A stretch of 64,000 nucleotides of DNA, from NCBI RefSeq assembly GCF_016481275.1, contig NZ_JAEMNW010000002.1, forward strand, positions 434,001 through 498,000, in the 5' to 3' direction. The notes under the pieces are model-generated. The model was not told the DNA's origin. It ran no database searches and saw nothing but the letters and a program-made list of their open reading frames with translations. Of the stretch, positions 10,998 to 20,033 are shown in pieces; the stretch's first letter is position 1; each line of letters begins with the position of its first letter. Source of the DNA: Antrihabitans auranticaus. Its GTDB lineage: Bacteria > Actinomycetota > Actinomycetes > Mycobacteriales > Mycobacteriaceae. The position numbers and the translations under genes are program-made.

Positions 10998-11621
10998 GTG
11001 AGTCTTGCGCGCCGCGAACGATTTGCTCTTGTCGACACCATGGCTGCATTCGGTCCGGATGCCCGCACGTTGTGCGGCGAGTGGACGGTCCGCGATCTGG
11101 CGGCTCACCTGGTCATCCGTGAGCGTCGGCCGGACACCGCGCCTGGAATCCTGATCCCGCAGCTCGAGAGCTACACCGAGGGCGTGCGGCGCAAAGCCGC
11201 GGCGCGGCCGTTTCAGGAGTTGCTCGACGAGGTCCGCGACGGTCCGCCGCTGTGGTCGCCGCTGTGGGCAGTCGATTCGTTGGTGAACACGACGGAGATG
11301 TTCGTGCACCACGAGGATGTCAGGCGTGGCTCGCCGGGCTGGGAGCCGCGCACCTTGGATCCCGCGGACGAGGGAAAGCTGTGGTCCACGGTGCGGAAGA
11401 TGGGCCGGATGTCCTATCGCAAAGCCGCAGTTCAGGTGACCCTCGCGACACCCGACGGCGAGCGCGTGACCGTCCACAAGTCGGGTGCGGGCGAAGTGGT
11501 GCTCACCGGCGCACCGTCGGAATTGCTTCTGCATGCGTTCGGCCGCGACGAGGTCGAGATCGAGATGTCCGGTTCGCCCGCTGACGTCGAATCCATTCGG
11601 CAGCTCGACCGCAGCGTCTGA
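10998..11621 (+). CDS. TIGR03085-type metal-binding protein (DinB/maleylpyruvate isomerase fold)
   Basis: A 207-residue cytoplasmic protein of the actinobacterial TIGR03085 family, related to mycothiol-dependent isomerases and DinB proteins. The N-terminal four-helix bundle shows LCGEWTVRDLAAHLVIRERR, with a histidine in the metal-binding position, and a second HHEDVRR motif. The C-terminal domain (about 130-207) resembles the sterol-carrier-like tail of MDMPI proteins. It probably binds a divalent metal and may act on mycothiol conjugates; the actual reaction is unknown. The GTG at 10998 is chosen over the longer frame because a TAGGGT hexamer lies seven bases upstream. Confidence 0.8.
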   Translation: MSLARRERFALVDTMAAFGPDARTLCGEWTVRDLAAHLVIRERRPDTAPGILIPQLESYTEGVRRKAAARPFQELLDEVRDGPPLWSPLWAVDSLVNTTEMFVHHEDVRRGSPGWEPRTLDPADEGKLWSTVRKMGRMSYRKAAVQVTLATPDGERVTVHKSGAGEVVLTGAPSELLLHAFGRDEVEIEMSGSPADVESIRQLDRSV

Positions 11622-11714
11622 CGGAGGCTTCGCAGGCACGTGAAAAGGCGACTCGCCGACCTGGGTAAACGATGTGACTAGTGTTGCGGATGCGCACCGT
11701 GGGGTCTCAGCGAC

Positions 11715-11720
11715 TAGTCT
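11715..11720 (+). promoter_or_regulatory. TAGTCT -10 element for leaderless ftsK
   Basis: TAGTCT is seven bases before the ATG at 11728 and decides this start over the GTG at 11674. Confidence 0.65.
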
Positions 11721-11727
11721 TACAGCC

Positions 11728-14316
11728 ATGTCAGCTAAGTCGGGCGGTACGACATCCCGTGCGCGTACGAGTGCGCGCACGTCGAAACCTGCGGGTGGAA
11801 CAGCGCGTTCTGCAAGTGGAACGACGCGTTCCAAGCCCGCATCCCGCACCACGAGAACCGTCTCCACGCCGCGCAAGCCCGCGGCCCGGCCCGCCGCGCG
11901 CAGGCCTGCGGCTCGGCGATCGCAGAAGTCGGTGTTCACAACGGTCGGCAAGGGCATCGGTTCGGGCTGGTCACTGGCTGCACGTGGCCTAGGCGCCACG
12001 ACGCGGACAGTGAGCCGCGCCGCCGACATCGAGCACGGTCATCGCCGGGACGGCATCGCGCTCGGCCTCATTGCCGTCAGCGGCATCGTCGCTGCCAGCG
12101 TCTGGTTGTCCGCCGGTGGACCGGTCGGCCGCTGGATCGACTCGGGCGTGAGTGCGGTTGTAGGGACGCCGGCAGCCGCATTGCCGCTCATCTGCACCGC
12201 GATCGCGCTGATCCTCATGCGCACCGAGCCGCATCCCGACATTCGTCCCCGCCTCGTTCTCGGATCGGCACTGGTCGGTTTGCCGGTGCTCGGACTGTGG
12301 CATCTCGCGTCGGGGTCACCCGCCGACCTCGCCGGGCGCTCGCACGCTGCCGGGTTCGTCGGGTTCGCCGTCGGCGGCCCGCTGACCGACGGACTGTCGG
12401 TACTTCTGTCCGTACCGCTGTTGCTGCTCGCAATCCTTTTCGGCGTGCTCCTGCTGACCGGCACCACGGTGCGTGAGGTACCCGACAGGCTGCGCACACT
12501 GTTCGGCACGGCGACCGCTGGTGACGAGTACGAGGACTACTACCCGGACGTCGACGAGATCGATATTCACGACGATGTCCACCTGGACGTCGACGGGAAC
12601 CCCGTCGGCAAGCCCGACGGACGACCGTCCGACAACTACCCGGTCGACGAGTTCGCAACGGCCCCCGCGGCCAAGCCGGTTCCGATCGCCAAGCCCCCGG
12701 CGCCGCCCGCCGAACCGCCCGCACCTCGCCCGACCATCAAGGCCAAGGTTGCTGCCAAAGTCGAGGAGATCGTCAAACCGCCCGCGAAAGAAGAGTTCGT
12801 CGCGGACCGGATTGTCGAAGGCGATTACACGCTGCCCCCGGCCAACCTGCTGATCGTCGGTGACCCGCCGAAAAAGCGCAGCAAGGCCAACGACTCCATG
12901 ATCGAGGCCATTACGGAGGTCCTCGAGCAGTTCAAGATCGACGCGGCCGTCACCGGATTCACACGCGGCCCGACGGTGACCCGCTACGAGGTCGAGCTGG
13001 GACCTGGCGTCAAGGTCGAGAAGATCACCGCGCTCGCCCGCAACATCGCGTATGCGGTTGCAACGGACAACGTCCGGCTCCTCGCGCCGATCCCGGGCAA
13101 GTCCGCGGTCGGCATCGAGGTCCCGAACTCGGACCGCGAACTGGTTCGCCTGGCCGACGTGCTCAACGCACCGTCCACGCGAAAAGACCATCACCCGTTG
13201 GTGATCGGCCTCGGCAAGGACATCGAAGGCGACTTCGTCAGCGCAAACCTCGCGAAGATGCCGCACTTGCTCGTCGCCGGTTCGACCGGTTCGGGTAAGT
13301 CGAGCTTCGTCAACTCGATGCTGGTGTCCCTGTTGCAGCGCGCGACGCCGCAGGAAGTCCGGATGATCCTGATCGACCCGAAAATGGTCGAACTGACTCC
13401 GTACGAAGGCATTCCGCACCTGATCACGCCGATCATCACTCAGCCGAAGAAGGCTGCAGCGGCGCTTGCGTGGCTCGTCGAGGAGATGGAGCAGCGCTAC
13501 CAGGACATGCAGGCGAACCGGGTGCGCCATATCGACGACTTCAACGAGAATGTCAAGTCCGGCAAGATAACCGCACCGCTCGGCAGCGAGCGCGTGTACC
13601 GGCCCTACCCTTACATCCTCGCGATCGTCGACGAACTTGCCGACCTCATGATGACCGCACCGCGCGACGTCGAGGACGCGATCGTGCGGATCACCCAGAA
13701 GGCCCGTGCCGCAGGCATTCACCTCGTGCTCGCGACGCAGCGACCGTCGGTCGACGTCGTCACCGGTCTGATCAAGACGAACGTGCCCTCGCGGCTCGCC
13801 TTCGCGACGTCGTCGCTGACGGACTCGCGAGTCATCCTCGACCAGCCGGGCGCCGAGAAGCTGATCGGTATGGGCGACGGGCTCTTCCTGCCGATGGGCG
13901 CGGGTAAGCCGACCCGTATGCAGGGCGCGTACATCACCGACGAGGAGATCTACGCGGTCGTCGAGTTCGCCAAGAACCAAGCCGAACCCGAGTACACGGA
14001 CGGCGTAACCGCGCAGAAGGCCGGCGAAAAGAAGGACGTCGATCCCGATATCGGCGACGACCTCGACGTCTTCCTGCAGGCCGTCGAACTCGTCGTGACG
14101 AGCCAGTTCGGCTCGACCTCGATGCTGCAGCGCAAACTACGCGTCGGTTTCGCGAAAGCCGGACGCCTCATGGACCTCATGGAGACCAGGGGAGTCGTAG
14201 GGCCGAGCGAGGGATCGAAGGCGCGCGATGTGCTCGTGAAGCCGGACGAACTCGACGGATTGCTGTGGTCGATCCGCGGCGGCGATCAGGCGTCCGAAGA
14301 CGACTCCGAGGAGTAG
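11728..14316 (+). CDS. ftsK: DNA translocase FtsK/SpoIIIE
   Basis: FtsK is the hexameric, septum-located motor that clears chromosome DNA and aids dimer resolution at division. The 862-residue protein has a basic, threonine/arginine-rich N-terminus, four hydrophobic spans (about 110-260), a proline/alanine-rich linker, then the alpha-beta motor with Walker A GSTGSGKS at 518-525 and Walker B-like [16 protein letters not shown]-terminal winged-helix gamma domain ([20 protein letters not shown]) should read KOPS sequences. The ATG at 11728 is favoured over the upstream GTG because of the seven-base TAGTCT spacing. A dyad at 14373-14417 follows the stop. Confidence 0.95.
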   Translation: MSAKSGGTTSRARTSARTSKPAGGTARSASGTTRSKPASRTTRTVSTPRKPAARPAARRPAARRSQKSVFTTVGKGIGSGWSLAARGLGATTRTVSRAADIEHGHRRDGIALGLIAVSGIVAASVWLSAGGPVGRWIDSGVSAVVGTPAAALPLICTAIALILMRTEPHPDIRPRLVLGSALVGLPVLGLWHLASGSPADLAGRSHAAGFVGFAVGGPLTDGLSVLLSVPLLLLAILFGVLLLTGTTVREVPDRLRTLFGTATAGDEYEDYYPDVDEIDIHDDVHLDVDGNPVGKPDGRPSDNYPVDEFATAPAAKPVPIAKPPAPPAEPPAPRPTIKAKVAAKVEEIVKPPAKEEFVADRIVEGDYTLPPANLLIVGDPPKKRSKANDSMIEAITEVLEQFKIDAAVTGFTRGPTVTRYEVELGPGVKVEKITALARNIAYAVATDNVRLLAPIPGKSAVGIEVPNSDRELVRLADVLNAPSTRKDHHPLVIGLGKDIEGDFVSANLAKMPHLLVAGSTGSGKSSFVNSMLVSLLQRATPQEVRMILIDPKMVELTPYEGIPHLITPIITQPKKAAAALAWLVEEMEQRYQDMQANRVRHIDDFNENVKSGKITAPLGSERVYRPYPYILAIVDELADLMMTAPRDVEDAIVRITQKARAAGIHLVLATQRPSVDVVTGLIKTNVPSRLAFATSSLTDSRVILDQPGAEKLIGMGDGLFLPMGAGKPTRMQGAYITDEEIYAVVEFAKNQAEPEYTDGVTAQKAGEKKDVDPDIGDDLDVFLQAVELVVTSQFGSTSMLQRKLRVGFAKAGRLMDLMETRGVVGPSEGSKARDVLVKPDELDGLLWSIRGGDQASEDDSEE

Positions 14317-14372
14317 GGCACAGAATCGAGCTCGAGGCGATTGCGTACTCGTCGATCCTCGACTCGGTCGAA

Positions 14373-14417
14373 CGCGACATGCTCGGCCACCGCATTACCG
14401 GGACCGGGCATGTCGCG
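14373..14417. terminator. inverted repeat between convergent ftsK and the DUF1906 gene
   Basis: A perfect 10-bp stem (CGCGACATGC with GCATGTCGCG) encloses 25 bases, in the gap between two converging stops. There is no T tract, as is usual for actinobacterial terminators; it could serve both strands. Confidence 0.55.
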
Positions 14418-14436
14418 AACGACCTGACCGAGATGT

Positions 14437-15297
14437 TTAGTTCTTGCCGCCGGGAATAACGGAAGTGACTGTCTTCCAGGGCCATTGCCACCAGGGATCC
14501 GACTGGTCGGTGAGCTTGCGGACTTCGTCTTCGAGCTCCTCGATGCGTTGCAGGGCGAGTGCAAGGCCGTCGACCACTGTGTTGTAGGCACCGTTGCCGT
14601 GCGAACCGAGCTGCGGCCAGCCGGCGAGGCCGGGACCGCGAAGCTGGATCTGAATGTCGCGCAGGATCGCATCCTGTTCGGGGGTCACGTCTGGTTCCTC
14701 CTGGGCTTGTTGGTAGTCCCATTGGCCGAAATCGGTTGTGAATGTCTCGTTTTCGTCGCAGGCCACGCCACCTACGTACACGGTGCCGATGCGCTGATAG
14801 ATGTTGCGGCGGGTCTCGACGTTGCCGCCCGACCAGGCACCGGTCTGCCAGGCCCACGTGGCGGTGCCGTTGTCGAGTGCCCGATGCAGCGGCCAGTACC
14901 CGCCGTAGATACCCACGTTCTCCCTGCCGAGCACCGTCGCTGCCCCGCGTAAGTAGTTATCGATCGGGACCTGGTCGGCGGGCGTGGCGTCGAAGTCGAC
15001 CGAGAAGTAGATCGGCCGGTCGGCGCGACCGCCGCAGCGCAGCACCTGTTTCAGTGCGAGGCCGGCGTCGTAGACGCCCGCGTCGTAACCGTCGAGCATT
15101 CGATTGGCAGTCGTTTCCCAGTTCGAGACGATCGAGACGCCGTTCGCCCGCAGGTCGGCCGCCTCGGTGGGGGTGAGTAGTTTGCCCGGCAGGCTCGGGC
15201 CGCCGTCGGACAGGTAGCGCACGACGAAGTCGTAACCCGCCCGCCTGATGGCTGCTCCGCCTGGCCGGGCGGCTGAATAGTCCAGTCCGAATCGCAC
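14437..15297 (-). CDS. DUF1906 glycoside-hydrolase-like protein
   Basis: A protein of 286 residues from the GTG at 15297. The first 200 residues match the DUF1906 (Rv2525c-like) TIM-barrel fold: FGLDYSAARPGGAAI at the start, VVRYLSDGG, PIYFSVDFDATPADQ with acidic residues at the barrel mouth, and GIYGGYWPLHRAL. A coiled-coil-like helix (QRIEELEDEVRKL) and a tryptophan-rich tail (DPWWQWPWK) follow. Such domains occur in secreted cell-wall proteins and in phage or streptomycete lysins. The GTG lies exactly seven bases after TAGGGT, and no signal peptide is present with this or the longer start. Substrate and export route are unknown. Confidence 0.75.
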   Translation of the reverse strand: MRFGLDYSAARPGGAAIRRAGYDFVVRYLSDGGPSLPGKLLTPTEAADLRANGVSIVSNWETTANRMLDGYDAGVYDAGLALKQVLRCGGRADRPIYFSVDFDATPADQVPIDNYLRGAATVLGRENVGIYGGYWPLHRALDNGTATWAWQTGAWSGGNVETRRNIYQRIGTVYVGGVACDENETFTTDFGQWDYQQAQEEPDVTPEQDAILRDIQIQLRGPGLAGWPQLGSHGNGAYNTVVDGLALALQRIEELEDEVRKLTDQSDPWWQWPWKTVTSVIPGGKN

Positions 15298-15352
15298 GTG
15301 CGCAACCCTAGTGGAGCTGACCGACAAACCCGGGATCAAGACATTTCGGGCG

Positions 15353-15634
15353 TCACGAGAAGGTGCCGAGTACCGGTTTCCACTCGTTGATCCGCACCGC
15401 TTCGATCAGGTCCGATTTGTGGAACGGGTCGTCGTTGAGCCGCTGTTCCACCGCCGCGAGGTCGCTCTCGGCGAAAATGATGAGCGCGCCCGACCCGTCC
15501 GGATACGGCCCCGAGGACACAACCACACCCGCGTCGACCAGGCCGCCCAGCCACGCCCGGTGGTCGGGACGGACTTCGTCGCGACCGGGAATCGTCTCGT
15601 CGGAGTACGCGTACTCGACGGCGAAATATGCCAC
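15353..15634 (-). CDS. YCII-related domain protein
   Basis: A 93-residue YciI-like alpha/beta barrel protein, with the typical opening YFAVEYAYSDETI, the conserved DHRAWLGGLVDAGVVVSSGP block (His and Asp in the putative active site), and DPFHKSDLIEAVRINEWKPV at the end. Family members are small cytoplasmic proteins of mostly unknown activity; some act as muconolactone isomerase-like or hydrolytic enzymes. It lies ten bases downstream of argA on the same strand and is probably co-transcribed. M. tuberculosis has a similar gene in this interval (Rv2749, from memory). Confidence 0.8.
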   Translation of the reverse strand: MAYFAVEYAYSDETIPGRDEVRPDHRAWLGGLVDAGVVVSSGPYPDGSGALIIFAESDLAAVEQRLNDDPFHKSDLIEAVRINEWKPVLGTFS

Positions 15635-15644
15635 TTGAGCCTCC

Positions 15645-16169
15645 CTAGAGCGCCAACAACATGCGGGTGTTGCCTAGTGTGTTCGGCTTGACGTAGCTGA
15701 GGTCGAGGAACTCCGCGACGCCGGTGTCGTACGACCTGCACATCTCCGCATAGACCTCTGCGGTTACAGGCGTGCCGTCGATCTCCTCGAATCCGTGCTG
15801 CGCGAAGAAATCGACCTCGAACGTGAGCACGAAGACCCGGCTCAACTCGATGTCGCGCGCCACCTCGACGAGCCGGTTGACGATGAGATGACCGACGCCC
15901 AGCCCCTTCACGACCGGGTCGACCGCAACGGTGCGGACCTCGCCGAGGTCGGCCCACAGCACGTGCAGAGCGCCGCACCCGATCACGGTGCCCGCCCGTT
16001 CGGCGACCCAGAATTCCTGAACAGCCTCGTACAGCGTCACCAGGTTCTTCTCGAGCAATATCTTGCCGGCGTAGACGTCGACGAGTCGCTTTATGGCCGG
16101 AACGTCGGAAGTGCGTGCCCTGCGGACGCTTACGGGGTCACCGCCCACGGCGGGCGGACGCGATGTCAT
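15645..16169 (-). CDS. argA: amino-acid N-acetyltransferase (short actinobacterial NAGS)
   Basis: A 174-residue GNAT-family acetyltransferase resembling M. tuberculosis Rv2747, which acetylates glutamate or glutamine at the head of arginine synthesis. The GNAT core shows VRRARTSDVPAIKRLVDVYA, a central strand GCGALHVLWADLGEVRTVAVDP, and the acetyl-CoA pyrophosphate loop VKGLGVGHLIV (Q/R-x-x-G-x-G/A type). It has no amino-acid kinase domain, unlike classical ArgA. The ATG is preceded by TACTGT at exactly seven bases, so the mRNA is probably leaderless. It is divergent from pgsA. Confidence 0.85.
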   Translation of the reverse strand: MTSRPPAVGGDPVSVRRARTSDVPAIKRLVDVYAGKILLEKNLVTLYEAVQEFWVAERAGTVIGCGALHVLWADLGEVRTVAVDPVVKGLGVGHLIVNRLVEVARDIELSRVFVLTFEVDFFAQHGFEEIDGTPVTAEVYAEMCRSYDTGVAEFLDLSYVKPNTLGNTRMLLAL

Positions 16170-16176
16170 GGGCGCA

Positions 16177-16182
16177 ACAGTA
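16177..16182 (-). promoter_or_regulatory. TACTGT -10 element for leaderless argA
   Basis: Read on the minus strand, TACTGT is seven bases before the argA ATG (16169). On the opposite strand, TAGTCT at 16199-16204 may serve pgsA. Confidence 0.6.
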
Positions 16183-16288
16183 CTTACCCTGTGACCGGAT
16201 AGTCTTTATTGGTGCCGGTCCGTCATCGCCCCCGTTCACGGGTCAGCTCCTCGACGAGGGGATGCTGTCGCCAGTCCGGGGGACAGGC

Positions 16289-17032
16289 GTGAGTGCACAG
16301 CGCGAAGAGGTGAGCAACGGCGATTCGGCGCTGCCGCGCGCGGGCGATTCGGCGCTGCCGCGCGCGGGCGATTCGACGCTGCCGCGCGCGGGCGATTCGG
16401 CGCTGCCGCCGCCGGCTCCCACCCCTGCCGCGTCGGCAGCAAACGCCGCGCAAGCTCATCCAGGTACCGCGGTCCCGTTGCTGAACATCGCGAACGTGCT
16501 GACGGTTCTTCGCATCGCCATCGTTCCGGTGTTCCTCTGGGCACTGTTCGCCGATGGTGGCCACGATTCGGGCTGGCGGATCACCGCATTCGTGCTGTTC
16601 TTCGTCGCGTCGGTGACCGATCGCATCGACGGCCAACTCGCACGGAAGTACGGCCTCGTCACCGATTTCGGGAAACTCGCCGATCCGATTGCGGACAAGG
16701 CGCTGATCGGCGCGGCACTCGTAGGCCTCTCGATGCTCGGTGATCTGAGTTGGTGGGTCACGGCCGTCATCGCTGTACGCGAACTCGGAATCACGGCGCT
16801 GCGCTTCAGCGTTCTGCGGCACGGCGTGATACCGGCGAGCCGCGGCGGGAAGCTCAAGACGCTCGTTCAGTCGCTTGCGATCGGGATGTACGTCCTGCCC
16901 CTGCCCGATGCCCTGGGTATCGCGAGCGCAGCCGTCATGGCCGTCGCTGTGGCGCTCACCGTGGTCACCGGTATCGACTACGTCGTGCAATCGGTCCGGT
17001 TGCGGTCGCACGGCCGCCTGCACGTCCGGTGA
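16289..17032 (+). CDS. pgsA: CDP-diacylglycerol-glycerol-3-phosphate 3-phosphatidyltransferase
   Basis: PgsA makes phosphatidylglycerol phosphate in the membrane, the step leading to phosphatidylglycerol and cardiolipin. The CDP-alcohol phosphotransferase signature begins DRIDGQLAR (residues 111-119) and continues with spacing to G, D and D in TDFGKLADPIAD. Several hydrophobic spans surround it. The N-terminal 60 residues form a non-conserved tail built on an eight-residue repeat encoded by a 24-bp tandem array. Of three in-frame starts (16262, 16289, 16310) the GTG at 16289 has the best site (GGGGGA at 16278-16283). The stop overlaps the cinA GTG. Confidence 0.9.
   Translation: MSAQREEVSNGDSALPRAGDSALPRAGDSTLPRAGDSALPPPAPTPAASAANAAQAHPGTAVPLLNIANVLTVLRIAIVPVFLWALFADGGHDSGWRITAFVLFFVASVTDRIDGQLARKYGLVTDFGKLADPIADKALIGAALVGLSMLGDLSWWVTAVIAVRELGITALRFSVLRHGVIPASRGGKLKTLVQSLAIGMYVLPLPDALGIASAAVMAVAVALTVVTGIDYVVQSVRLRSHGRLHVR
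16319..16410 (+). repeat. 24-bp tandem repeat inside pgsA, nearly four copies
   Basis: Units begin at 16319, 16343, 16367 and 16391, each opening with GGCGATTCG. They encode GDSALPRA three times with one S-T change, then diverge into GDSALPPP. Units are almost identical at DNA level, indicating recent slippage-type expansion. This is a coding repeat and not CRISPR: there are no spacers. Confidence 0.9.
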
Positions 17033-17529
17033 CCGAACCACTGCTGGACGGAATCCCGGCCCGCGAGCTCGTCGTCGAGCTGGTCCGCGCCGGGCAGACC
17101 GTTGCCACAGCGGAGTCGCTGACGGCGGGTTTGCTTGCGGCGACTATCGCGTGCGTCCCGGGCGCAAGCGAAGTGCTACGCGGTGGCCTGGTCGTCTACG
17201 CGACCGACCTGAAGCATTCGCTCGCCGGCGTCGATGCCGCGATCCTCGCCGTGGACGGGCCGGTCGCGGCAAGCACCGCACGCGAATTGGCACTCGGAGC
17301 CGCAGCGAAGTGCGGTGCGGACTGGGGTCTCGGATTGACGGGCGTCGCAGGTCCCGACGAGCAGGACGGCGTGTCCGTCGGAACCGTGTTTCTCGGGGTT
17401 GCGGGTCCGGACGGCATCGATGTGACACGCTTGCAGCTCGCCGGTGACCGGTGGCAGATCCGGCGTGGGGCAGTGGAATCGGCGGTGTCGGATCTCGTTC
17501 GGCGACTACGGAACCGTCGCGCGCGCTAA
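17029..17529 (+). CDS. cinA: CinA-family C-terminal domain protein
   Basis: A 166-residue stand-alone CinA C-terminal domain, the type with nicotinamide-mononucleotide amidase activity in other bacteria. The motif QTVATAESLTAGLLAATIA near the N-terminus contains the catalytic Ser/Thr region, followed by VPGASEVLRGGLVVYATDLK and GLTGVAGPDEQDGVSVGTVFLG, all family hallmarks. The N-terminal molybdopterin-binding-like domain of full-length CinA is absent, as in other actinobacteria. Its GTG overlaps the pgsA stop by four bases. The clgR promoter region begins directly after its stop. Confidence 0.9.
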   Translation: MTEPLLDGIPARELVVELVRAGQTVATAESLTAGLLAATIACVPGASEVLRGGLVVYATDLKHSLAGVDAAILAVDGPVAASTARELALGAAAKCGADWGLGLTGVAGPDEQDGVSVGTVFLGVAGPDGIDVTRLQLAGDRWQIRRGAVESAVSDLVRRLRNRRAR

Positions 17530-17534
17530 GGTCG

Positions 17535-17561
17535 GGAACCATTCGGGCCAGCGCGCACGTT
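17535..17561 (+). promoter_or_regulatory. ECF-sigma-like promoter upstream of clgR
   Basis: GGAAC (17535-17539) and CGTT (17558-17561) are separated by 18 bases, the layout of SigE/SigH-class promoters. It starts just after the cinA stop, about 130 bases before clgR. clgR-psp operons are controlled by SigE in M. tuberculosis, so the match makes biological sense. Confidence 0.5.
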
Positions 17562-17691
17562 GACCTGTCTGATGGGGCTGTAGATTTGTGAGTGACAGGT
17601 CCTGGCAAGTAACTCCGCGAGAGACCTGGCGGTGACAAAAGTACGGCTGGTGGCAGCCATACTGCGACGACGACATAACGGGAGGACCAAG

Positions 17692-18078
17692 ATGGCGCTG
17701 CTCTTGCGTGAGGCGATCGGTGACAGCCTTCGTCGTACCCGTGTGTCGCAGAGTCGTACGCTGCGCGAAGTGTCGAATTCGGCAAGCGTGAGCCTCGGGT
17801 ACCTGTCGGAGGTTGAACGCGGTCGCAAGGAAGCGTCCAGCGAACTTCTGGCGGCGATCTGCGAGGCACTCGAAGTGCCCCTTTCGGATGTGCTTTTCGA
17901 CGTGAGCGAGTCGATGGCAGATGCGACGGGTCGTCGCCGCGTGGGCGACGAACAGCATGTCGATGCGGCTGCACCCGATTTGGGAGCTGCGGCGACGGCG
18001 TCGACCTCCACTCGGATCGGCGCGGAAACTCGGATCGTGATTCCGGCTCCGACCGCGCGGGCACTCGCAGCAGCCTGA
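17692..18078 (+). CDS. clgR: ClgR transcriptional regulator
   Basis: ClgR activates clp protease and psp genes under envelope or proteolytic stress. The 128-residue protein has an XRE-type helix-turn-helix near residues 15-60 ([32 protein letters not shown]), the near-invariant ClgR segment. The C-terminus ends ARALAAA, resembling the ssrA-type degron; actinobacterial ClgR is known to be degraded by Clp proteases through such a tail. The track frame opens at 17632, but the ATG at 17692 has a strong GGGAGGA site. It is followed by pspA and pspM, the canonical actinobacterial envelope-stress order. Confidence 0.92.
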   Translation: MALLLREAIGDSLRRTRVSQSRTLREVSNSASVSLGYLSEVERGRKEASSELLAAICEALEVPLSDVLFDVSESMADATGRRRVGDEQHVDAAAPDLGAAATASTSTRIGAETRIVIPAPTARALAAA

Positions 18079-18312
18079 CGATGACGTCGGCGCGGCGGGT
18101 CACGATCGATACCAGGTCCGGTCCATGCTGTGGACAAGCGCGGAAACCGATAGATTCTGGAGTAGGGCACCGAGGACGGGCCATCGTGTCGACTGACGGG
18201 CGCGGCAAGGTGGAAGTTGGCTCCGCGACAGCGAGGCCTACGTTCCGGTACGTGACGGTCGCGTATCGGGTCGCGCGGAGCGCGGCGCAGCAGATGGAGG
18301 CGGGATCAACCG

Positions 18313-19110
18313 ATGGCTAATCCGTTCGTCAAGGCGTGGAAGTACTTGATGGCCCTCTTCGATTCGAAGATCGAGGAGCATGCGGACCCGAAGGTCCAGA
18401 TTCAGCAGGCGATCGAGGATGCGCAGCGGCAGCACCAGGCACTGTCGCAGCAGGCTGCCTCCGTCATCGGCAACCAGCGGCAACTCGAGATGAAGCTGAA
18501 TCGGCAGCTCGACGAGGTCGAGAAGCTGAACGCCAATGCGCGCCAAGCGGTCAATCTGGCCGATCAGGCGCAGGCCGCGGGCGATACCGAGAAGGCGATC
18601 CAGTACACGAACGCAGCCGAGGCTTTCGCTGCGCAGCTGGTCACCGCAGAGCAGGGCGTAGAAGACTTGAAGGTCTTGCACGATCAGTCGCTCCAGGCTG
18701 CCGCGCAGGCCAAGAAGGCAGTCGAGCAGAACGCGATGGCATTGCAGTCGAAGGTTGCCGAGCGCACGAAGCTGCTCAGCCAGCTCGAGCAGGCGAAGAT
18801 GCAGGAGCAGGTCAGCGCGTCGCTTCGCTCGATGGACAGCACGTTGTCCGCGCCCGGCACCACGCCGAGCCTCGACGCCGTCCGCGACAAGATCGAGCGC
18901 CGGTATGCCAACGCCCTCGGCTCGGCCGAGCTCGCGCAGAACTCCGTTCAGGGTCGAATGATGGAAGTTCAGCAGGCGAGCATCCAGATGGCGGGCCACT
19001 CGCGGCTCGAGCAGATCCGCGCATCGATGAAGGGTGACGCACTGCCATCGGCAGGTGCCGGTCCCGCGATTGCGCCGAAGACTCAGCAGGGTGAGACGAC
19101 CGCGAACTAG
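18313..19110 (+). CDS. pspA: phage shock protein A / IM30 family
   Basis: PspA is a peripheral membrane protein that oligomerises on damaged membrane and, in mycobacteria, also binds ClgR. This 265-residue homologue opens with the amphipathic [20 protein letters not shown], then a long coiled coil rich in Gln, Ala and Glu (about 25-220), and ends in a flexible tail. That is the expected length and architecture of actinobacterial PspA (Rv2744c). A 234-base gap separates it from clgR; no clear terminator or gene is seen there, so the operon may be continuous or have an internal promoter. PspM follows 34 bases downstream. Confidence 0.93.
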   Translation: MANPFVKAWKYLMALFDSKIEEHADPKVQIQQAIEDAQRQHQALSQQAASVIGNQRQLEMKLNRQLDEVEKLNANARQAVNLADQAQAAGDTEKAIQYTNAAEAFAAQLVTAEQGVEDLKVLHDQSLQAAAQAKKAVEQNAMALQSKVAERTKLLSQLEQAKMQEQVSASLRSMDSTLSAPGTTPSLDAVRDKIERRYANALGSAELAQNSVQGRMMEVQQASIQMAGHSRLEQIRASMKGDALPSAGAGPAIAPKTQQGETTAN

Positions 19111-19144
19111 GCGCACCGTTTCTTGATCATGTGAGGTAGGCACG

Positions 19145-19924
19145 ATGTTGCGAGATCTCGGCGAGTCGATGCTTGTCTCGGTGCGCCGCTGGGCCGACCC
19201 ACGCGAACGCCTTCTCCGCAAGGTGCGCCGCGCCCGCAGGCGCAGCATCAGGTACGGAACGGCGTCCGGAGTCACTGCGGTCGGCGCGGCGGGACTCGTC
19301 GTCGCCGCCGCACCCGCGTGGATTGTCGTTATTGCTTCCGGCGGCGCCGCGGTTCTGGTGCTCCCCGCGGCCCTCGCGGCCCGAAAGTACTTGCGTCTCA
19401 GGGATCAGGCGTTGCCGCCCTCGTCAGAGCTACGGGCGTTGCCACCGATGGGGTCTGCCGCACGTGAGCCGATTGTCCGGCTCGGCAAGCTCGAACGGAG
19501 CCTCGGGGATGTACTGAACGTAGTCGCGCGTTCTGCTCCGGTGCCGCCCGAGGAATTGCGCGAAACTGCAGAGACCGCGCAGTCCGCGGCGTCCGCGCTC
19601 CGTGCCCTCTCGGTCGACATCATCGACCTGGAGCGTGCCTCGAAGCGGGTCGGCGGCGAGAGTCCTGAGCTGCATCAATCGGTCATGTTGGCGATCGGCG
19701 AGTTGAAGGCCGGCCTACGCGAATACCAGCGCCTGCTCGATGCCGCGGCACGAATGACTCCGCTGACGACCGGTCAGCGCGTCGACTGGGACGGTCCCAA
19801 CCACGAGTTGCGGATCGCTGCCGACCGTCTGGACAGCTGGGCGGACGCACTCGCGGAACTGGCCGCACCGGCCGGCGCGATCGGACCTGGGCACTCCGCT
19901 CAGGCCTCTCAGGGTAATCCCTGA
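19145..19924 (+). CDS. pspM: phage shock envelope-stress protein PspM
   Basis: A 259-residue membrane protein matching PspM (Rv2743c) in position and layout. A basic N-terminus (VRRWADPRERLLRKVRRARRRS) precedes a hydrophobic hairpin of two spans (about 42-80, GLVVAAAPAWIVVIASGGAAVLVL split by small residues), then a helical cytoplasmic domain. In M. tuberculosis PspM anchors PspA at the membrane. The basic segment before the spans and the helical C-terminal domain fit a PspA-docking role. It lies directly downstream of pspA. In M. tuberculosis a fourth gene (Rv2742c) follows; here a small membrane protein takes that place. Confidence 0.85.
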   Translation: MLRDLGESMLVSVRRWADPRERLLRKVRRARRRSIRYGTASGVTAVGAAGLVVAAAPAWIVVIASGGAAVLVLPAALAARKYLRLRDQALPPSSELRALPPMGSAAREPIVRLGKLERSLGDVLNVVARSAPVPPEELRETAETAQSAASALRALSVDIIDLERASKRVGGESPELHQSVMLAIGELKAGLREYQRLLDAAARMTPLTTGQRVDWDGPNHELRIAADRLDSWADALAELAAPAGAIGPGHSAQASQGNP

Positions 19925-20033
19925 TCTTTCCCTGATATAGCCTCTGAGCTGCTGCTTTACCTCCTTCGCCGTGCCAGCATGGTGATACACGGACCCACGA
20001 TGAGCGGTCCGAACAAGGACTGGAGGACCAGAA

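Noticed and set aside
12316-13980. 554-codon open frame opposite ftsK
   Set aside because: Shadow frame; FtsK Walker and gamma motifs cover the same bases on the other strand.
14437-15339. Prophage remnant
   Set aside because: The lysin-like DUF1906 gene is isolated between core genes; no integrase, holin, structural genes or attachment repeats are present.
16319-16410. CRISPR-like array in pgsA
   Set aside because: Tandem 24-bp coding repeats without spacers, in frame with the gene.
18081-18320. 79-codon frame between clgR and pspA
   Set aside because: No ribosome-binding site, no hydrophobic or domain pattern, and it overlaps the pspA start.
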